In this document: in pieces, positions 1 to 6,084 of the stretch
How positions within the stretch are numbered: the stretch's first letter is position 1
Layout of the letters: every line of letters starts with the position of its first letter
Origin: DAOUEG01 sp964589285
GTDB lineage: Bacteria > Chloroflexota > Dehalococcoidia > Dehalococcoidales > RBG-16-60-22
Length of the DNA stretch: 14,180 bases
Assembly: GCA_964589285.1 (NCBI GenBank)
Contig: CAZPSP010000060.1
Location: 1-14,180 of the forward strand
Direction: 5' to 3'
The notes under the pieces: model-generated
What the model saw: only the letters and a program-made list of their open reading frames with translations
Told to the model about the DNA's origin: nothing
Database searches by the model: none
Translations under genes and position numbers: made by a program

Positions 1-394
1 GGGCATCGACGAAGATGACCGGTTTTCCCGCTCGCTTGACGCTGAGCGGGCAGTGGGGCGTGCCGGCGGGGATGAAGGCGTAAAACGGGTAGTCGATGTG
101 ATGAACCACGCCGTCGAGTTCCAGTTCCACTTCAGCATCGAAGTCAACGAAATTATCAGAGGTGCCGATGATAAAGATATATTGATCGAACGGGTGGGTA
201 TGGGAAGCATCGATGATGGTAAGGGGTGTTTCGATGTGCGCAAATCCGATCCCCATCTGGCTATCGGGGATGTCTTTGGCCCCGAGGGCGGATATCATCG
301 GCGCCGTGATGGTTTTGTGAAGGGATTGCCAGGGTTTCAGTTCCACGAGATTGGTTGCGCGGATTACGTTTTCGAATTTTTCCAGACCTGCCAT
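1..394 (-). CDS. Small cupin-fold protein, paralog 1 (3' end outside window)
   Basis: No known gene name. The reading frame opens at ATG 394 behind AGGAG and stays open for 131 codons to the window edge, so the C-terminus is missing. It is closely related to the next two upstream genes: all begin MAG(L/M) and share the block VELKPW near residue 20 (AELKPW in paralog 3). Residues about 62-77 carry a cupin motif 1-like segment with H65-T-H67 followed by D70 and Q71; residues 102-114 give motif 2 with P-A-G-T-P-H114. These three histidines would form a metal site. The known family is single-domain, usually metal-binding, cupins with very varied chemistry, so no substrate can be assigned. It lies only 23 nt after paralog 2 and is probably co-transcribed with it. 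Confidence 0.8.
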   Translation of the reverse strand, partial: MAGLEKFENVIRATNLVELKPWQSLHKTITAPMISALGAKDIPDSQMGIGFAHIETPLTIIDASHTHPFDQYIFIIGTSDNFVDFDAEVELELDGVVHHIDYPFYAFIPAGTPHCPLSVKRAGKPVIFVDA

Positions 395-417
395 ACAGTA
401 CTCCTAAAAAGTTATTT

Positions 418-873
418 TTACAATTTCATGGGTTTGCCGTTGAGGTCGACGGGCGGTTCCTTATCGGGTTCGACCCTGGCATCGATAAAGATGAGGGGCT
501 TACCGACGCGGGTGATCTTGAGGGGTTCGTGGCTCATCCCTCTCGGGATATAGGCATAGAAGGGGTAGGTGATCTTGTGGAATTCGCCGTCCAGGAAAAA
601 TTCCACGTCGGCATCGAATTCTACGAAATTCTTGGCGCCGAAGAGGAAAATCCACTGGTCGCGGTCGTTGTGAATATGGGGTGCGATCCCGATCTTCTCT
701 TCCGGCTGGTCGATATAGGCAAAACCGATGTAGAGCTGGGAGCCGGGGACATCGTGTTCTCCGAGCGCGGTGATCATCGGCAGGGTAATGCTTTTATGCA
801 TGGACTGCCAGGGTTTCAGTTCGACGATGTTCGATTCATGTCTGACGTTCTGCAACTTGTTAAGTCCGGCCAT
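418..873 (-). CDS. Small cupin-fold protein, paralog 2
   Basis: A complete 151-residue protein with no signal peptide or membrane segment. ATG 873 is preceded by GAGGAG at good spacing. Cupin motif 1 is seen as H66-I-H68 with Q73 a few residues on; motif 2 is P110-R-G-M-S-H115. These match the HxH...H metal ligands of single-domain cupins. The N-terminal block VELKPWQSMHK and the core segment FDADVEFFLDG are shared with the flanking paralogs. The C-terminal tail is acidic and proline-rich, then ends in a basic PMKL. It sits between paralog 3 (101 nt upstream) and paralog 1 (23 nt downstream), all on the minus strand. Function is unknown; it could be an enzyme or a small-molecule sensor. Confidence 0.8.
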   Translation of the reverse strand: MAGLNKLQNVRHESNIVELKPWQSMHKSITLPMITALGEHDVPGSQLYIGFAYIDQPEEKIGIAPHIHNDRDQWIFLFGAKNFVEFDADVEFFLDGEFHKITYPFYAYIPRGMSHEPLKITRVGKPLIFIDARVEPDKEPPVDLNGKPMKL

Positions 874-911
874 ATCATTCTCCTCGATTATTGTGAGCCA
901 GGTATGCTCTG

Positions 912-950
912 CAAAACAAAAGGAGGAGACACGTGTTCATCCCCTCCCTT
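912..950 (-). terminator. Terminator-like hairpin between cupin paralogs 3 and 2
   Basis: Reading the minus strand, AGGGAGGGG (949-941) can pair with CTCCTCCTT (928-920) as a 9-bp stem with two G-T wobbles, closing a 12-nt loop that holds the palindrome ACACGTGT. A T-rich run, TTTGTTTTGC, follows. This fits an intrinsic terminator or partial attenuator that would lower expression of paralogs 2 and 1 relative to paralog 3. The stem is GC-rich but the T run is interrupted by G. Confidence 0.45.
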
Positions 951-974
951 GTGTTCCCGCTTACGAGCGATGGG

Positions 975-1463
975 TTACTTCTTCTTTTCGTCCAGTTGCT
1001 GCTTGGTGAGGTACTGAACGCCCTTATGCCTCTTGACCTCTCCAGGACGGACGGACGCTTCTTCAGTGACGCGGGAATCCACGAAGATGAAAGGTTTGCC
1101 GACGCGTTTGACGTCCACCGGGCAATGCATGATGCCCTTGGGGATAAAAGCGAAGCAAGGGTAATCGATCTTGACGATCTTGCCGTCGATGGTGAATTCG
1201 ATATCGGCGTCAAGTTCACCGAAGTTATCGCTGTTGCCGATGAGGTAAATCCACTGGTCGAAGGGGTGCTTGTGGGTCGGCAGACCCATGCAGACCGGTT
1301 CAGTGATGAGGGCGAAACCGGACGCGAGGACGGATTCCGGGAATTCCCCGATCCCGCCGGTCACCATAGGATGTTTAATCTCATCGTGGATGGATTTCCA
1401 TGGTTTCAGTTCCGCGACATAGGGTTCGCGCACGACATTCTTCAGTTCTTCCATTCCTGCCAT
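975..1463 (-). CDS. Small cupin-fold protein, paralog 3
   Basis: A 162-residue protein. The frame is open further upstream to 1664, but ATG 1463 is chosen because it has a perfect AAGGAGG at proper spacing and begins MAG like its two paralogs. Motif 1 is H64-K-H66 with D69 and Q70; motif 2 is P108-K-G-I-M-H113, so the cupin metal site is intact. The FDQWIYLIG segment and VKRVGKPFIFVDSR near residues 118-131 are shared with the other copies. It has the longest C-terminal tail of the complete copies, ending in a charged QLDEKKK. It is the first gene of the three-gene cluster and lies behind a plausible promoter at 1510-1539. Metal and substrate are unknown. Confidence 0.8.
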   Translation of the reverse strand: MAGMEELKNVVREPYVAELKPWKSIHDEIKHPMVTGGIGEFPESVLASGFALITEPVCMGLPTHKHPFDQWIYLIGNSDNFGELDADIEFTIDGKIVKIDYPCFAFIPKGIMHCPVDVKRVGKPFIFVDSRVTEEASVRPGEVKRHKGVQYLTKQQLDEKKK

Positions 1464-1509
1464 AAAGGACCTCCTTATTATTCCTGCGCCTTGCAGGGAC
1501 GTTGTCAAT

Positions 1510-1539
1510 ACTATAGGTGATTCAGCGGTATTTCTGCAA
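1510..1539 (-). promoter_or_regulatory. Predicted sigma70-type promoter for the cupin cluster
   Basis: On the minus strand, a -35-like TTGCAG (1539-1534) is followed after 18 nt by TATAGT (1515-1510), about 45 nt upstream of the paralog 3 start codon. The -10 box is good; the -35 box matches consensus only in its TTG. Identified by eye. Confidence 0.45.
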
Positions 1540-1598
1540 CTTTGTTCCGAGTATGAGAGCGGATTTTTTTGGAACGTTCTTCTCATATCATGAAAATG

Positions 1599-1654
1599 TC
1601 GGGCTGGCAATTGATAACAGGGAGAGTGGAACCTGTCCGCTCTTGACAGCCCGA
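1599..1654. repeat. 8-bp inverted repeat around the divergent intergenic region
   Basis: TCGGGCTG (1599-1606) is perfectly inverted as CAGCCCGA (1647-1654) and encloses a smaller pair, ACAGG (1617-1621) and CCTGT (1632-1636). The right arm begins within the -35 box of the rpsU promoter. It could be an operator or cruciform, or chance; it lies upstream of both predicted transcription starts. Confidence 0.3.
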
Positions 1655-1671
1655 GGTGCGCCAATTAGACT
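1643..1671 (+). promoter_or_regulatory. Strong predicted sigma70 promoter for rpsU-yqeY
   Basis: Consensus TTGACA (1643-1648), an exact 17-nt spacer and TAGACT (1666-1671). This is the best-matching promoter in the window, as expected for a ribosomal protein gene. Transcription would start near 1678, leaving a leader of about 100 nt before the bS21 start codon. Confidence 0.65.
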
Positions 1672-1683
1672 AATATCGTGCCT

Positions 1684-1777
1684 CGTGAGTGCGTCGTGAA
1701 AAACCGGCACTCACGGTTTTGGTTTGTGAGCCTACGCTTTTTTACACCGTGTGAGAATAACGGCGAAGGGAGTGAGT
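1684..1777 (+). promoter_or_regulatory. Structured 5' leader of rpsU, candidate autoregulatory or attenuator element
   Basis: CGTGAGTGC (1684-1692) pairs perfectly with GCACTCACG (1707-1715) over 9 bp. A competing 7-bp hairpin joins AAAACCG (1700-1706) to CGGTTTT (1714-1720), so the two exclude each other. GTGAG occurs four times in the leader (1685, 1726, 1751, 1772). The last copy overlaps the zone just after the GGGAG ribosome-binding site and could pair with ACTCAC (1709-1714). Ribosomal protein leaders often carry such autoregulatory folds; whether this one does is inference. Confidence 0.4.
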
Positions 1778-1781
1778 TCAC

Positions 1782-1967
1782 GTGGCGGAAGTACAGGCAG
1801 AACGATCAGAAAGCTTTGACAGTCTGTTACGCAGGTTCAACCGGAAAGTCCAGCAGGACGGCATTCTTTCTGAACTGCGGCGGCGCGAACACTATGAAAA
1901 ACCGAGCGCCGAACGCAAACGCCGGCAGACTGCCAGAAAGCGCAGCAGAACCCGGAATTCACGTTAA
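1782..1967 (+). CDS. rpsU: 30S ribosomal protein bS21
   Basis: A 61-residue, strongly basic protein starting at GTG 1782 behind GGGAG. The sequence carries the hallmark pattern of bS21: a central stretch FDSLLRRFNRKVQQDGIL, then LRRREHYEKPSAERKR, and an Arg/Lys-rich tail rich in RKR and R-S-R. In the family, bS21 binds near the 3' end of 16S rRNA on the 30S platform and helps initiation. Length is typical for the family. It is followed after 89 nt by the YqeY-domain gene on the same strand, a widely conserved neighbour pair in bacteria. Expression is likely governed by the consensus promoter at 1643-1671 and the leader structure. Confidence 0.93.
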   Translation: MAEVQAERSESFDSLLRRFNRKVQQDGILSELRRREHYEKPSAERKRRQTARKRSRTRNSR

Positions 1968-2056
1968 TTTTGCCCGGCTTGAATTAACCGACTACCCCGA
2001 TAATCGAGACCGCACAGCGGGATGAAGACCGCATGGCGGATGAAGGTGGTAACGAC

Positions 2057-2521
2057 ATGATGCAGGAACCGGCCCTCAAGCAGAAGATATCCGACGACCT
2101 CAAGGACGCGATGAAGAAGGGAGAGACGGTCCGGCGCGATACGCTGCGCATGCTCAATGCCGCCGTGAAGAATGCCGAGATCGAGAAACGCGGCAAGGGC
2201 GAACTCGATGAATCGGACATCGTGGCGTTGGTAGCGCGGGAGATAAAGCGGCGGCAGGAGAGCATCGAGGCCTTCAAGCAAGGCAACCGCGCGGACCTGG
2301 CGGAAAAAGAGGCGGAGGAAATGGCGATCCTGCAGGCCTACATGCCCCAGCAGATGACCCGCGAGGAAGTGGCGGCGCTGGTGCAGGAGGTCATAACCGC
2401 GGTGGGGGCTTCCGGCCCGTCCGACAAGGGCAAGGTGATGAAGGAACTGATGCCGAAGGTCAAGGGCAAAGCGGACGGCAAGATGGTGAACGACATTGTG
2501 ACCGAGCAGTTGAACAGGTAG
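2057..2521 (+). CDS. yqeY: YqeY / GatB-related domain protein
   Basis: About 154 residues. ATG 2057 is preferred because AAGGTGG lies 6-7 nt upstream; the same frame also has ATG 2033 (8 residues longer) and ATG 2060. The protein is helical and charged: residues after the start read LKQKISDDLKDAMKKGE, then RRDTLRMLNAAVKNAEIEK, and the C-terminal part has SDKGKVMKELMPKVKGKADGK, all typical of the YqeY/GatB C-terminal domain family. In amidotransferases this domain contacts tRNA; the standalone protein's role is not settled. It follows rpsU, its usual partner. gatC and gatA lie 4 kb downstream in a separate unit. Confidence 0.88.
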   Translation: MMQEPALKQKISDDLKDAMKKGETVRRDTLRMLNAAVKNAEIEKRGKGELDESDIVALVAREIKRRQESIEAFKQGNRADLAEKEAEEMAILQAYMPQQMTREEVAALVQEVITAVGASGPSDKGKVMKELMPKVKGKADGKMVNDIVTEQLNR

Positions 2522-2531
2522 TAGATAACGA

Positions 2532-2586
2532 CTCGGTAGATTAAAAGTCAAAGGTCAAAAGTCAAAGGTCAAAACGGACGGCCGGC
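2532..2586. repeat. 55-nt direct repeat, left of assembly gap
   Basis: This stretch is identical, base for base, to 2687-2741 on the other side of the N run. It contains the heptads AAAAGTC and AAAGGTC alternating, then a GC-rich ACGGACGGCCGGC end. It most likely marks the shared k-mer end of two contigs rather than a biological duplication. Confidence 0.9.
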
Positions 2587-2686
2587 NNNNNNNNNNNNNN
2601 NNNNNNNNNNNNNNNNNNNNNNNNNNNNNNNNNNNNNNNNNNNNNNNNNNNNNNNNNNNNNNNNNNNNNNNNNNNNNNNNNNNNNN
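2587..2686. other. Assembly gap, exactly 100 N
   Basis: Exactly one hundred ambiguous bases, the usual placeholder for a gap of unknown size. Both flanks end in the same 55-nt word, so the true gap could be zero, negative (an overlap) or a collapsed tandem repeat. Confidence 0.98.
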
Positions 2687-2741
2687 CTCGGTAGATTAAA
2701 AGTCAAAGGTCAAAAGTCAAAGGTCAAAACGGACGGCCGGC
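2687..2741. repeat. 55-nt direct repeat, right of assembly gap
   Basis: Exact second copy of 2532-2586, with the same alternating AAAAGTC/AAAGGTC heptads. Homology stops precisely at the N run on one side and at base 2532 versus 2687 on the other. Confidence 0.9.
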
Positions 2742-3142
2742 GGAGATTTTACTGGAATGCGGGTTGGCTTTGCTGTAGTTCCGGGGCACAGTCAGCTTAC
2801 AGACAGACAATAGGCGCTCATCGTTGGTGGATACTGAACCATGTTCAGGATGGCTCTGGGTATACCGACGGCGGACAATAAAGGATATAAGGGATTTGTC
2901 CGCCCTACGGGTTGAGTTCAGGATGACGCGCGGGCGTTTGGCCCGCGGACCGGCAGGGACGCCGGCTCCACCCGCTATTTTTCGAGGCTTCATGGTTCGA
3001 CAGGCTCACCATGAGCGGCGTGTTTCGATTCAGGGGTAGAGTTACTATTAACAGTTGAGGCGCGCGAAAACGGGAAGATAGTTGCCGGCATGGTGGGTTA
3101 CTTCTTAGTTCATGCCTGTATCATATGAGTTCAGTGCCATCG
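2742..3142. other. Gene-free, palindrome-rich intergenic DNA
   Basis: No convincing gene was seen here. The DNA is a string of short inverted repeats: CTGAAC/GTTCAG (2834-2848), GGCGGACAA/TTGTCCGCC (2870-2904, 17-nt loop), CGCGGGC/GCCCGCG (2929-2947) and TCATGGT/ACCATGA (2990-3014). The last encloses GGTTCGACAGGCTC, a form of an interspersed repeat common in many environmental bacterial genomes. The short open frames on both strands read like translations of such repeats and lack ribosome-binding sites. No tRNA or rRNA was seen. Confidence 0.6.
2990..3014. repeat. Short dispersed palindromic repeat
   Basis: TCATGGT and ACCATGA form a 7-bp stem around TCGACAGGCTC. The wording matches a repeat type whose spurious translation (MVRQAHHER) turns up in many metagenome-derived proteins. 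A related fragment, CCGTTCGCCCTGAGC, occurs at 10693-10707. Confidence 0.5.
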
Positions 3143-3748
3143 TTAACCTTCGCCCGTTTGTTGCGGACCTTCGCCAGGTAGTTCCAGCCCGATCTCTCTG
3201 GCAAACAGCCGCCACATCGCCGGCATGGATTTGAGCAGGTGCTGGTACAGCTCCAGGAAAGCTTCCGTTTCGTTCCTGATGTACTCCTCGATGGAGGTGT
3301 AATCACCGGCGTCATACCAGGCGAGAATTTTGTCGCCGGAGTGCGTCTTACGGGTGAAGTTGTTCAGCCCGCAGCCTTTGAACGAGCCGCCGTTGCACAT
3401 GACGAGCAGGGACTTGATGTCCACGCTGGGGCGGTCGTTGAAGAGCTTCCACGCCTTAATCTCCCGGCCGTACTTGCGGTAGCGGTAGATGAGGGAGGTG
3501 AAATCGAAGCTCAGGTTATTGCCGATGGGGACGAAGCTCCAGGGGTAGTCGGGATCGAAGACCGGGTAAAACCGCCGCAGGATCTCTTCCTCGGAGGATT
3601 CCCAGGCTTTCAGGATGCGGAGCGGGCCGCGGGGGAGGCCGGTGTGGTTATCCACCGGCTGCCAGGTAATGGCGATAATCTCGTCGTTCGCCATGTCCGG
3701 CTTATCGCCGCGGGCGCACGTTTCGATGTCGAAATAGTATTCAGGCAT
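3143..3748 (-). CDS. Predicted DEDD-type 3'-5' exonuclease (RNase H-like fold)
   Basis: 201 residues from ATG 3748, which has GGGAGAAG upstream and overlaps the end of the radical SAM gene by 8 nt; an upstream in-frame extension to 3859 lies inside that gene and is rejected. Motif I is Y-F-D7-I-E9-T, as in the exonuclease domain of family B polymerases and DnaQ-like proteins. Motif II is G-N-N78-L-S-F-D82 with a following aromatic/basic helix. Motif III would be Y156-I-R-N-E160, where most active members have Asp in place of E160. In the family these enzymes remove 3' nucleotides from DNA or RNA using two metal ions. It is the last gene of the NYN-rSAM operon. The Asp-to-Glu change leaves activity uncertain; substrate is unknown. 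Confidence 0.7.
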   Translation of the reverse strand: MPEYYFDIETCARGDKPDMANDEIIAITWQPVDNHTGLPRGPLRILKAWESSEEEILRRFYPVFDPDYPWSFVPIGNNLSFDFTSLIYRYRKYGREIKAWKLFNDRPSVDIKSLLVMCNGGSFKGCGLNNFTRKTHSGDKILAWYDAGDYTSIEEYIRNETEAFLELYQHLLKSMPAMWRLFAREIGLELPGEGPQQTGEG

Positions 3749-5342
3749 GGTCTTCTCCCAGGGCTTTTTCCAGTCCGGCACAGAGACGTTCCGTCTTCGT
3801 CCCGCCTGCGACCACCGACCAGGGCAGGGGAACGCCGGTGTCCCACCGCTGGTTGACATAAAAATCGACGTCTATCCGGTATTCATCCACGGCTTTCCTC
3901 CAGGACGCCATCGTCAGTTTCTGTATGCCCGCTATCATGGGGGCGAGCCGCTCGTCGCCGCGGGCGAGGACGCCCTGTACCAGGCTCCAGGCGGGGCTTT
4001 CGTCGCTGACCTTGACGCCCCTGCCGGAGAGACCGTCCTTGAGCATCTTGAGCCGCCTTGCCAGGTCTTCCTGGGGGGCCACCGGCAGCCACTGGAAGGG
4101 CGTGCCGGCCTTGGGCACGAACGGACCGGCGTTGACGGTGATACGCGTACTGCCGCTCAGCCTTGCCTTGACGGCCTCCACGAGACCTATCATCTCCTCG
4201 ATGTCGCCATCCGTCTCGGACGGCAGCCCGACGATGAAGTAGAGCTTGAGGTTGGTAAAACGGCGCCGGGCGATGCTCTCGACGGTGCGGAAGATATCTT
4301 CTTCGGTGATGCGCTTATCGATGACATCCCGCAGCCGCTGCGAACCGGCTTCCGGGGCGATGGTCAGGGTCTTCGCCCCGGCCCTCGCCAGCGCAACGAT
4401 GATGTCGTTTGAAAGCGAACTGATACGGAGCGAACTTACCGATATTTCTCCGCCGAGGTCGCGGACGCCGTCGATGATGTTCACGATGTCCGGGTGGTCC
4501 GTAACGGCCGGTCCCACCAGCCCGATGCGTTTCCTGTGTTTCAGACCTTCCGAAGCCTGTTCCAGTATGCCGGAAGCGGCGCGGAACCGCATGGGGGAGA
4601 AGACGCCGTTGACCAGGCAGAACCGGCAGCCGTGCTGGCAGCCGCGTTCCGCCTCGATGAGGTAGAGGTCGCCGAGTTCGGTTTCTTTGGTGAGGATGGC
4701 GGAAGCGGCCGGAAACTCGTCGAGGTCTTTCAGCCATTGCCGGGTTACCGGCGGTGAAGGAGGGGCGGATGGAACGTAGATGCCGGGGATCGCAGACAGC
4801 GATTCGAGGAGCCTGAGCCGGTCGCCGCCGATGCCTTCATGCAGGACCGGCAGCACGGCCGGGAACAGCACTTCCGCTTCGCCGATGCCGAAGCAATCGA
4901 ACAACGGCGCCACCGGCATGGGATTGGCGGTAACGCAGGGCCCTCCGGCAATAATGAGCGGGTGGGTCTCGTCCCTCTCGTTGCTGAACAGGGGGATACC
5001 GGCGTTCCGGAGCATGGCGGCTGCGTTGAAGTAGTCCATCTCGTAGGAGATAGAAAAAGCTATGACGGCAAAGTCCGTGAGCGGCCGACCGGATTCCAGC
5101 GAGATGGGCAGGACGCTGCCGTCTTCCAGGAACGCCCGCTCGCAGACCACGTCTTTGAAGGAATTGAGCAGGGTATAAATGGCGTGGATGCCGAGGTTGG
5201 ACATGCCCAGGTAGTAGGTATTGGGATAGACCAGGGCCACGGGCAGCCGCCCGCCCCAGTCCTTGTAAACGGCGCCTTCTTCATGGAGAACACGTCCGGC
5301 GGCGCGGTAAACGCCGCCGGACCTGATCGGACGGGAACTCAT
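3741..5342 (-). CDS. Radical SAM family protein of unknown function
   Basis: 533 residues. The radical SAM cluster motif is seen as C235-x3-C239-x2-C242 within ERGCQHGCRFC, which binds the 4Fe-4S cluster that cleaves S-adenosylmethionine. The N-terminal third (residues 34-165) has the Rossmann-like layout of cobalamin-binding-type domains: ALVYPNTYYLGMSNLGIH near 36-53, GGPC at 133-136 and GIGEAE at 152-157. The DxHxxG cobalamin ligand motif is not visible. The overall pattern fits the fused-type uncharacterised radical SAM family and YgiQ-like proteins; the reaction is unknown. Its ATG overlaps the NYN gene's TGA as ATGA and has no Shine-Dalgarno sequence, implying coupled translation. Its own 3' end overlaps the exonuclease start. 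Confidence 0.85.
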   Translation of the reverse strand: MSSRPIRSGGVYRAAGRVLHEEGAVYKDWGGRLPVALVYPNTYYLGMSNLGIHAIYTLLNSFKDVVCERAFLEDGSVLPISLESGRPLTDFAVIAFSISYEMDYFNAAAMLRNAGIPLFSNERDETHPLIIAGGPCVTANPMPVAPLFDCFGIGEAEVLFPAVLPVLHEGIGGDRLRLLESLSAIPGIYVPSAPPSPPVTRQWLKDLDEFPAASAILTKETELGDLYLIEAERGCQHGCRFCLVNGVFSPMRFRAASGILEQASEGLKHRKRIGLVGPAVTDHPDIVNIIDGVRDLGGEISVSSLRISSLSNDIIVALARAGAKTLTIAPEAGSQRLRDVIDKRITEEDIFRTVESIARRRFTNLKLYFIVGLPSETDGDIEEMIGLVEAVKARLSGSTRITVNAGPFVPKAGTPFQWLPVAPQEDLARRLKMLKDGLSGRGVKVSDESPAWSLVQGVLARGDERLAPMIAGIQKLTMASWRKAVDEYRIDVDFYVNQRWDTGVPLPWSVVAGGTKTERLCAGLEKALGEDHA

Positions 5343-6004
5343 TCGTTGTTCGACGGTTGGGGATAGTGGTTTTCCTTGTTTTCCTGGGCCTGGCTGTTAT
5401 TATTCTGGTAGTGGTTGTTCGATGGCTGGTGGTTCGGCCTGGGACGCTGCTGAGGGCGCTGCCCTGACTGGCGGCTCCAGCAGTCCTTGAGCAGGCGGGC
5501 GTTGATGATGATCACCCGGTCCGCCACCTCTCTGAGCTGCTGGGACGTTCCCGGTTTCCCGAAGAGCGCTACTTCAACATGCTTGCCATTGTCCTTGACG
5601 GCCTGGACGGCCCCGGCGAAATCATTATCTCCCGCAACGAGTATAGCGACATCATAATTATTCTTATAACTGTGCGTAATCATATCAGTGGCCAGTTGCA
5701 CGTCCGTGCCTTTTTCATAGGGGGGCACATTGGGCCACTGATTGGTATAGACCAGGCGTCCGAGGCGAAGTTCAGTATACGGCACGGCGTTGACGCTGGC
5801 GAAAAACGCCTGTTGCTGTTTATATACCTCGGGTTCCTGTTTCTGTCCCACAGAAGCGTTATAATAATAAATCCTGACTAACTGTCGCTTTTGTAATAGT
5901 TTCCGGGTAAATTTGCCGAGGTCCAGGTCCGCGCGGCTGAAATGGTTCTTGAGAGAATGGTAGAGATTGCTACCATCGATGAATACCATGACTCTCTCTG
6001 TCAT
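5339..6004 (-). CDS. NYN domain (PIN-like, LabA/DUF88 type) putative ribonuclease
   Basis: 221 residues, start ATG 6004 behind AAAGGAGG. The NYN domain covers about residues 3-172: VFID10GSNLYHSL at the first strand, KGTD101VQLATD107M, and VAGDND (D126, D128) in the fourth block. These acidic residues form the metal site of PIN-like nucleases. Family members act on RNA or remain uncharacterised. From residue 176 the protein turns into a disordered Gln/Asn/Pro-rich tail with several NN and QN pairs, plausibly for RNA or partner binding. It heads an operon with the radical SAM and exonuclease genes and has an AT-rich promoter about 50 nt upstream. Confidence 0.87.
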   Translation of the reverse strand: MTERVMVFIDGSNLYHSLKNHFSRADLDLGKFTRKLLQKRQLVRIYYYNASVGQKQEPEVYKQQQAFFASVNAVPYTELRLGRLVYTNQWPNVPPYEKGTDVQLATDMITHSYKNNYDVAILVAGDNDFAGAVQAVKDNGKHVEVALFGKPGTSQQLREVADRVIIINARLLKDCWSRQSGQRPQQRPRPNHQPSNNHYQNNNSQAQENKENHYPQPSNNE

Positions 6005-6032
6005 AGGTCCTCCTTTCTATTGGTAAGGTGCG

Positions 6033-6042
6033 CGGGTACCCG
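6033..6042. promoter_or_regulatory. Candidate operator palindrome CGGGTACCCG
   Basis: A perfect 10-bp palindrome located 14-23 nt downstream of the NYN operon -10 box, thus about +7 to +16 of the predicted transcript and 29 nt before the start codon. The position suits a repressor site or a small leader hairpin; no regulator can be named. Confidence 0.3.
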
Positions 6043-6055
6043 ACCCTTTGGTTAT

Positions 6056-6084
6056 ATTATATAGAGTTTTGGGCCGAATTGCGA
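6056..6084 (-). promoter_or_regulatory. Predicted promoter of the NYN-rSAM-exonuclease operon
   Basis: On the minus strand, consensus TATAAT (6061-6056) sits in an AT-rich patch CTATATAATATAACC. Seventeen nt upstream is TCGCAA (6084-6079), a poor -35 that directly abuts the terminal repeat of the MITE-like element at 6085. Only the -10 box is convincing. Confidence 0.45.

Noticed and set aside
1464..1664. N-terminal extension of cupin paralog 3 upstream of 1463
   Set aside because: It would cover the predicted promoter, and the internal ATG has a perfect AAGGAGG and aligns with the MAG start of its paralogs.
2532..2741. CRISPR-like repeat pair around the N run
   Set aside because: There are only two copies, each ends exactly at the gap, and no spacers or cas genes are present; an assembly artefact is the simpler reading.
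2991..3020. GGTTCGA resembling a tRNA T-loop
   Set aside because: No acceptor stem, anticodon arm or D-arm could be built around it; the palindrome explains it better.
2724..3039. Open frames of 71-89 codons on both strands near the assembly gap
   Set aside because: They cross the repeat units and palindromes, have no ribosome-binding sites, and the peptides resemble translations of dispersed repeats rather than a protein.
3239..5366. Long plus-strand open frames opposite the exonuclease and radical SAM genes (205, 221, 139 and 175 codons)
   Set aside because: They are antisense shadows in GC-rich DNA; the minus-strand frames contain clear family motifs and ribosome-binding sites or coupling overlaps.
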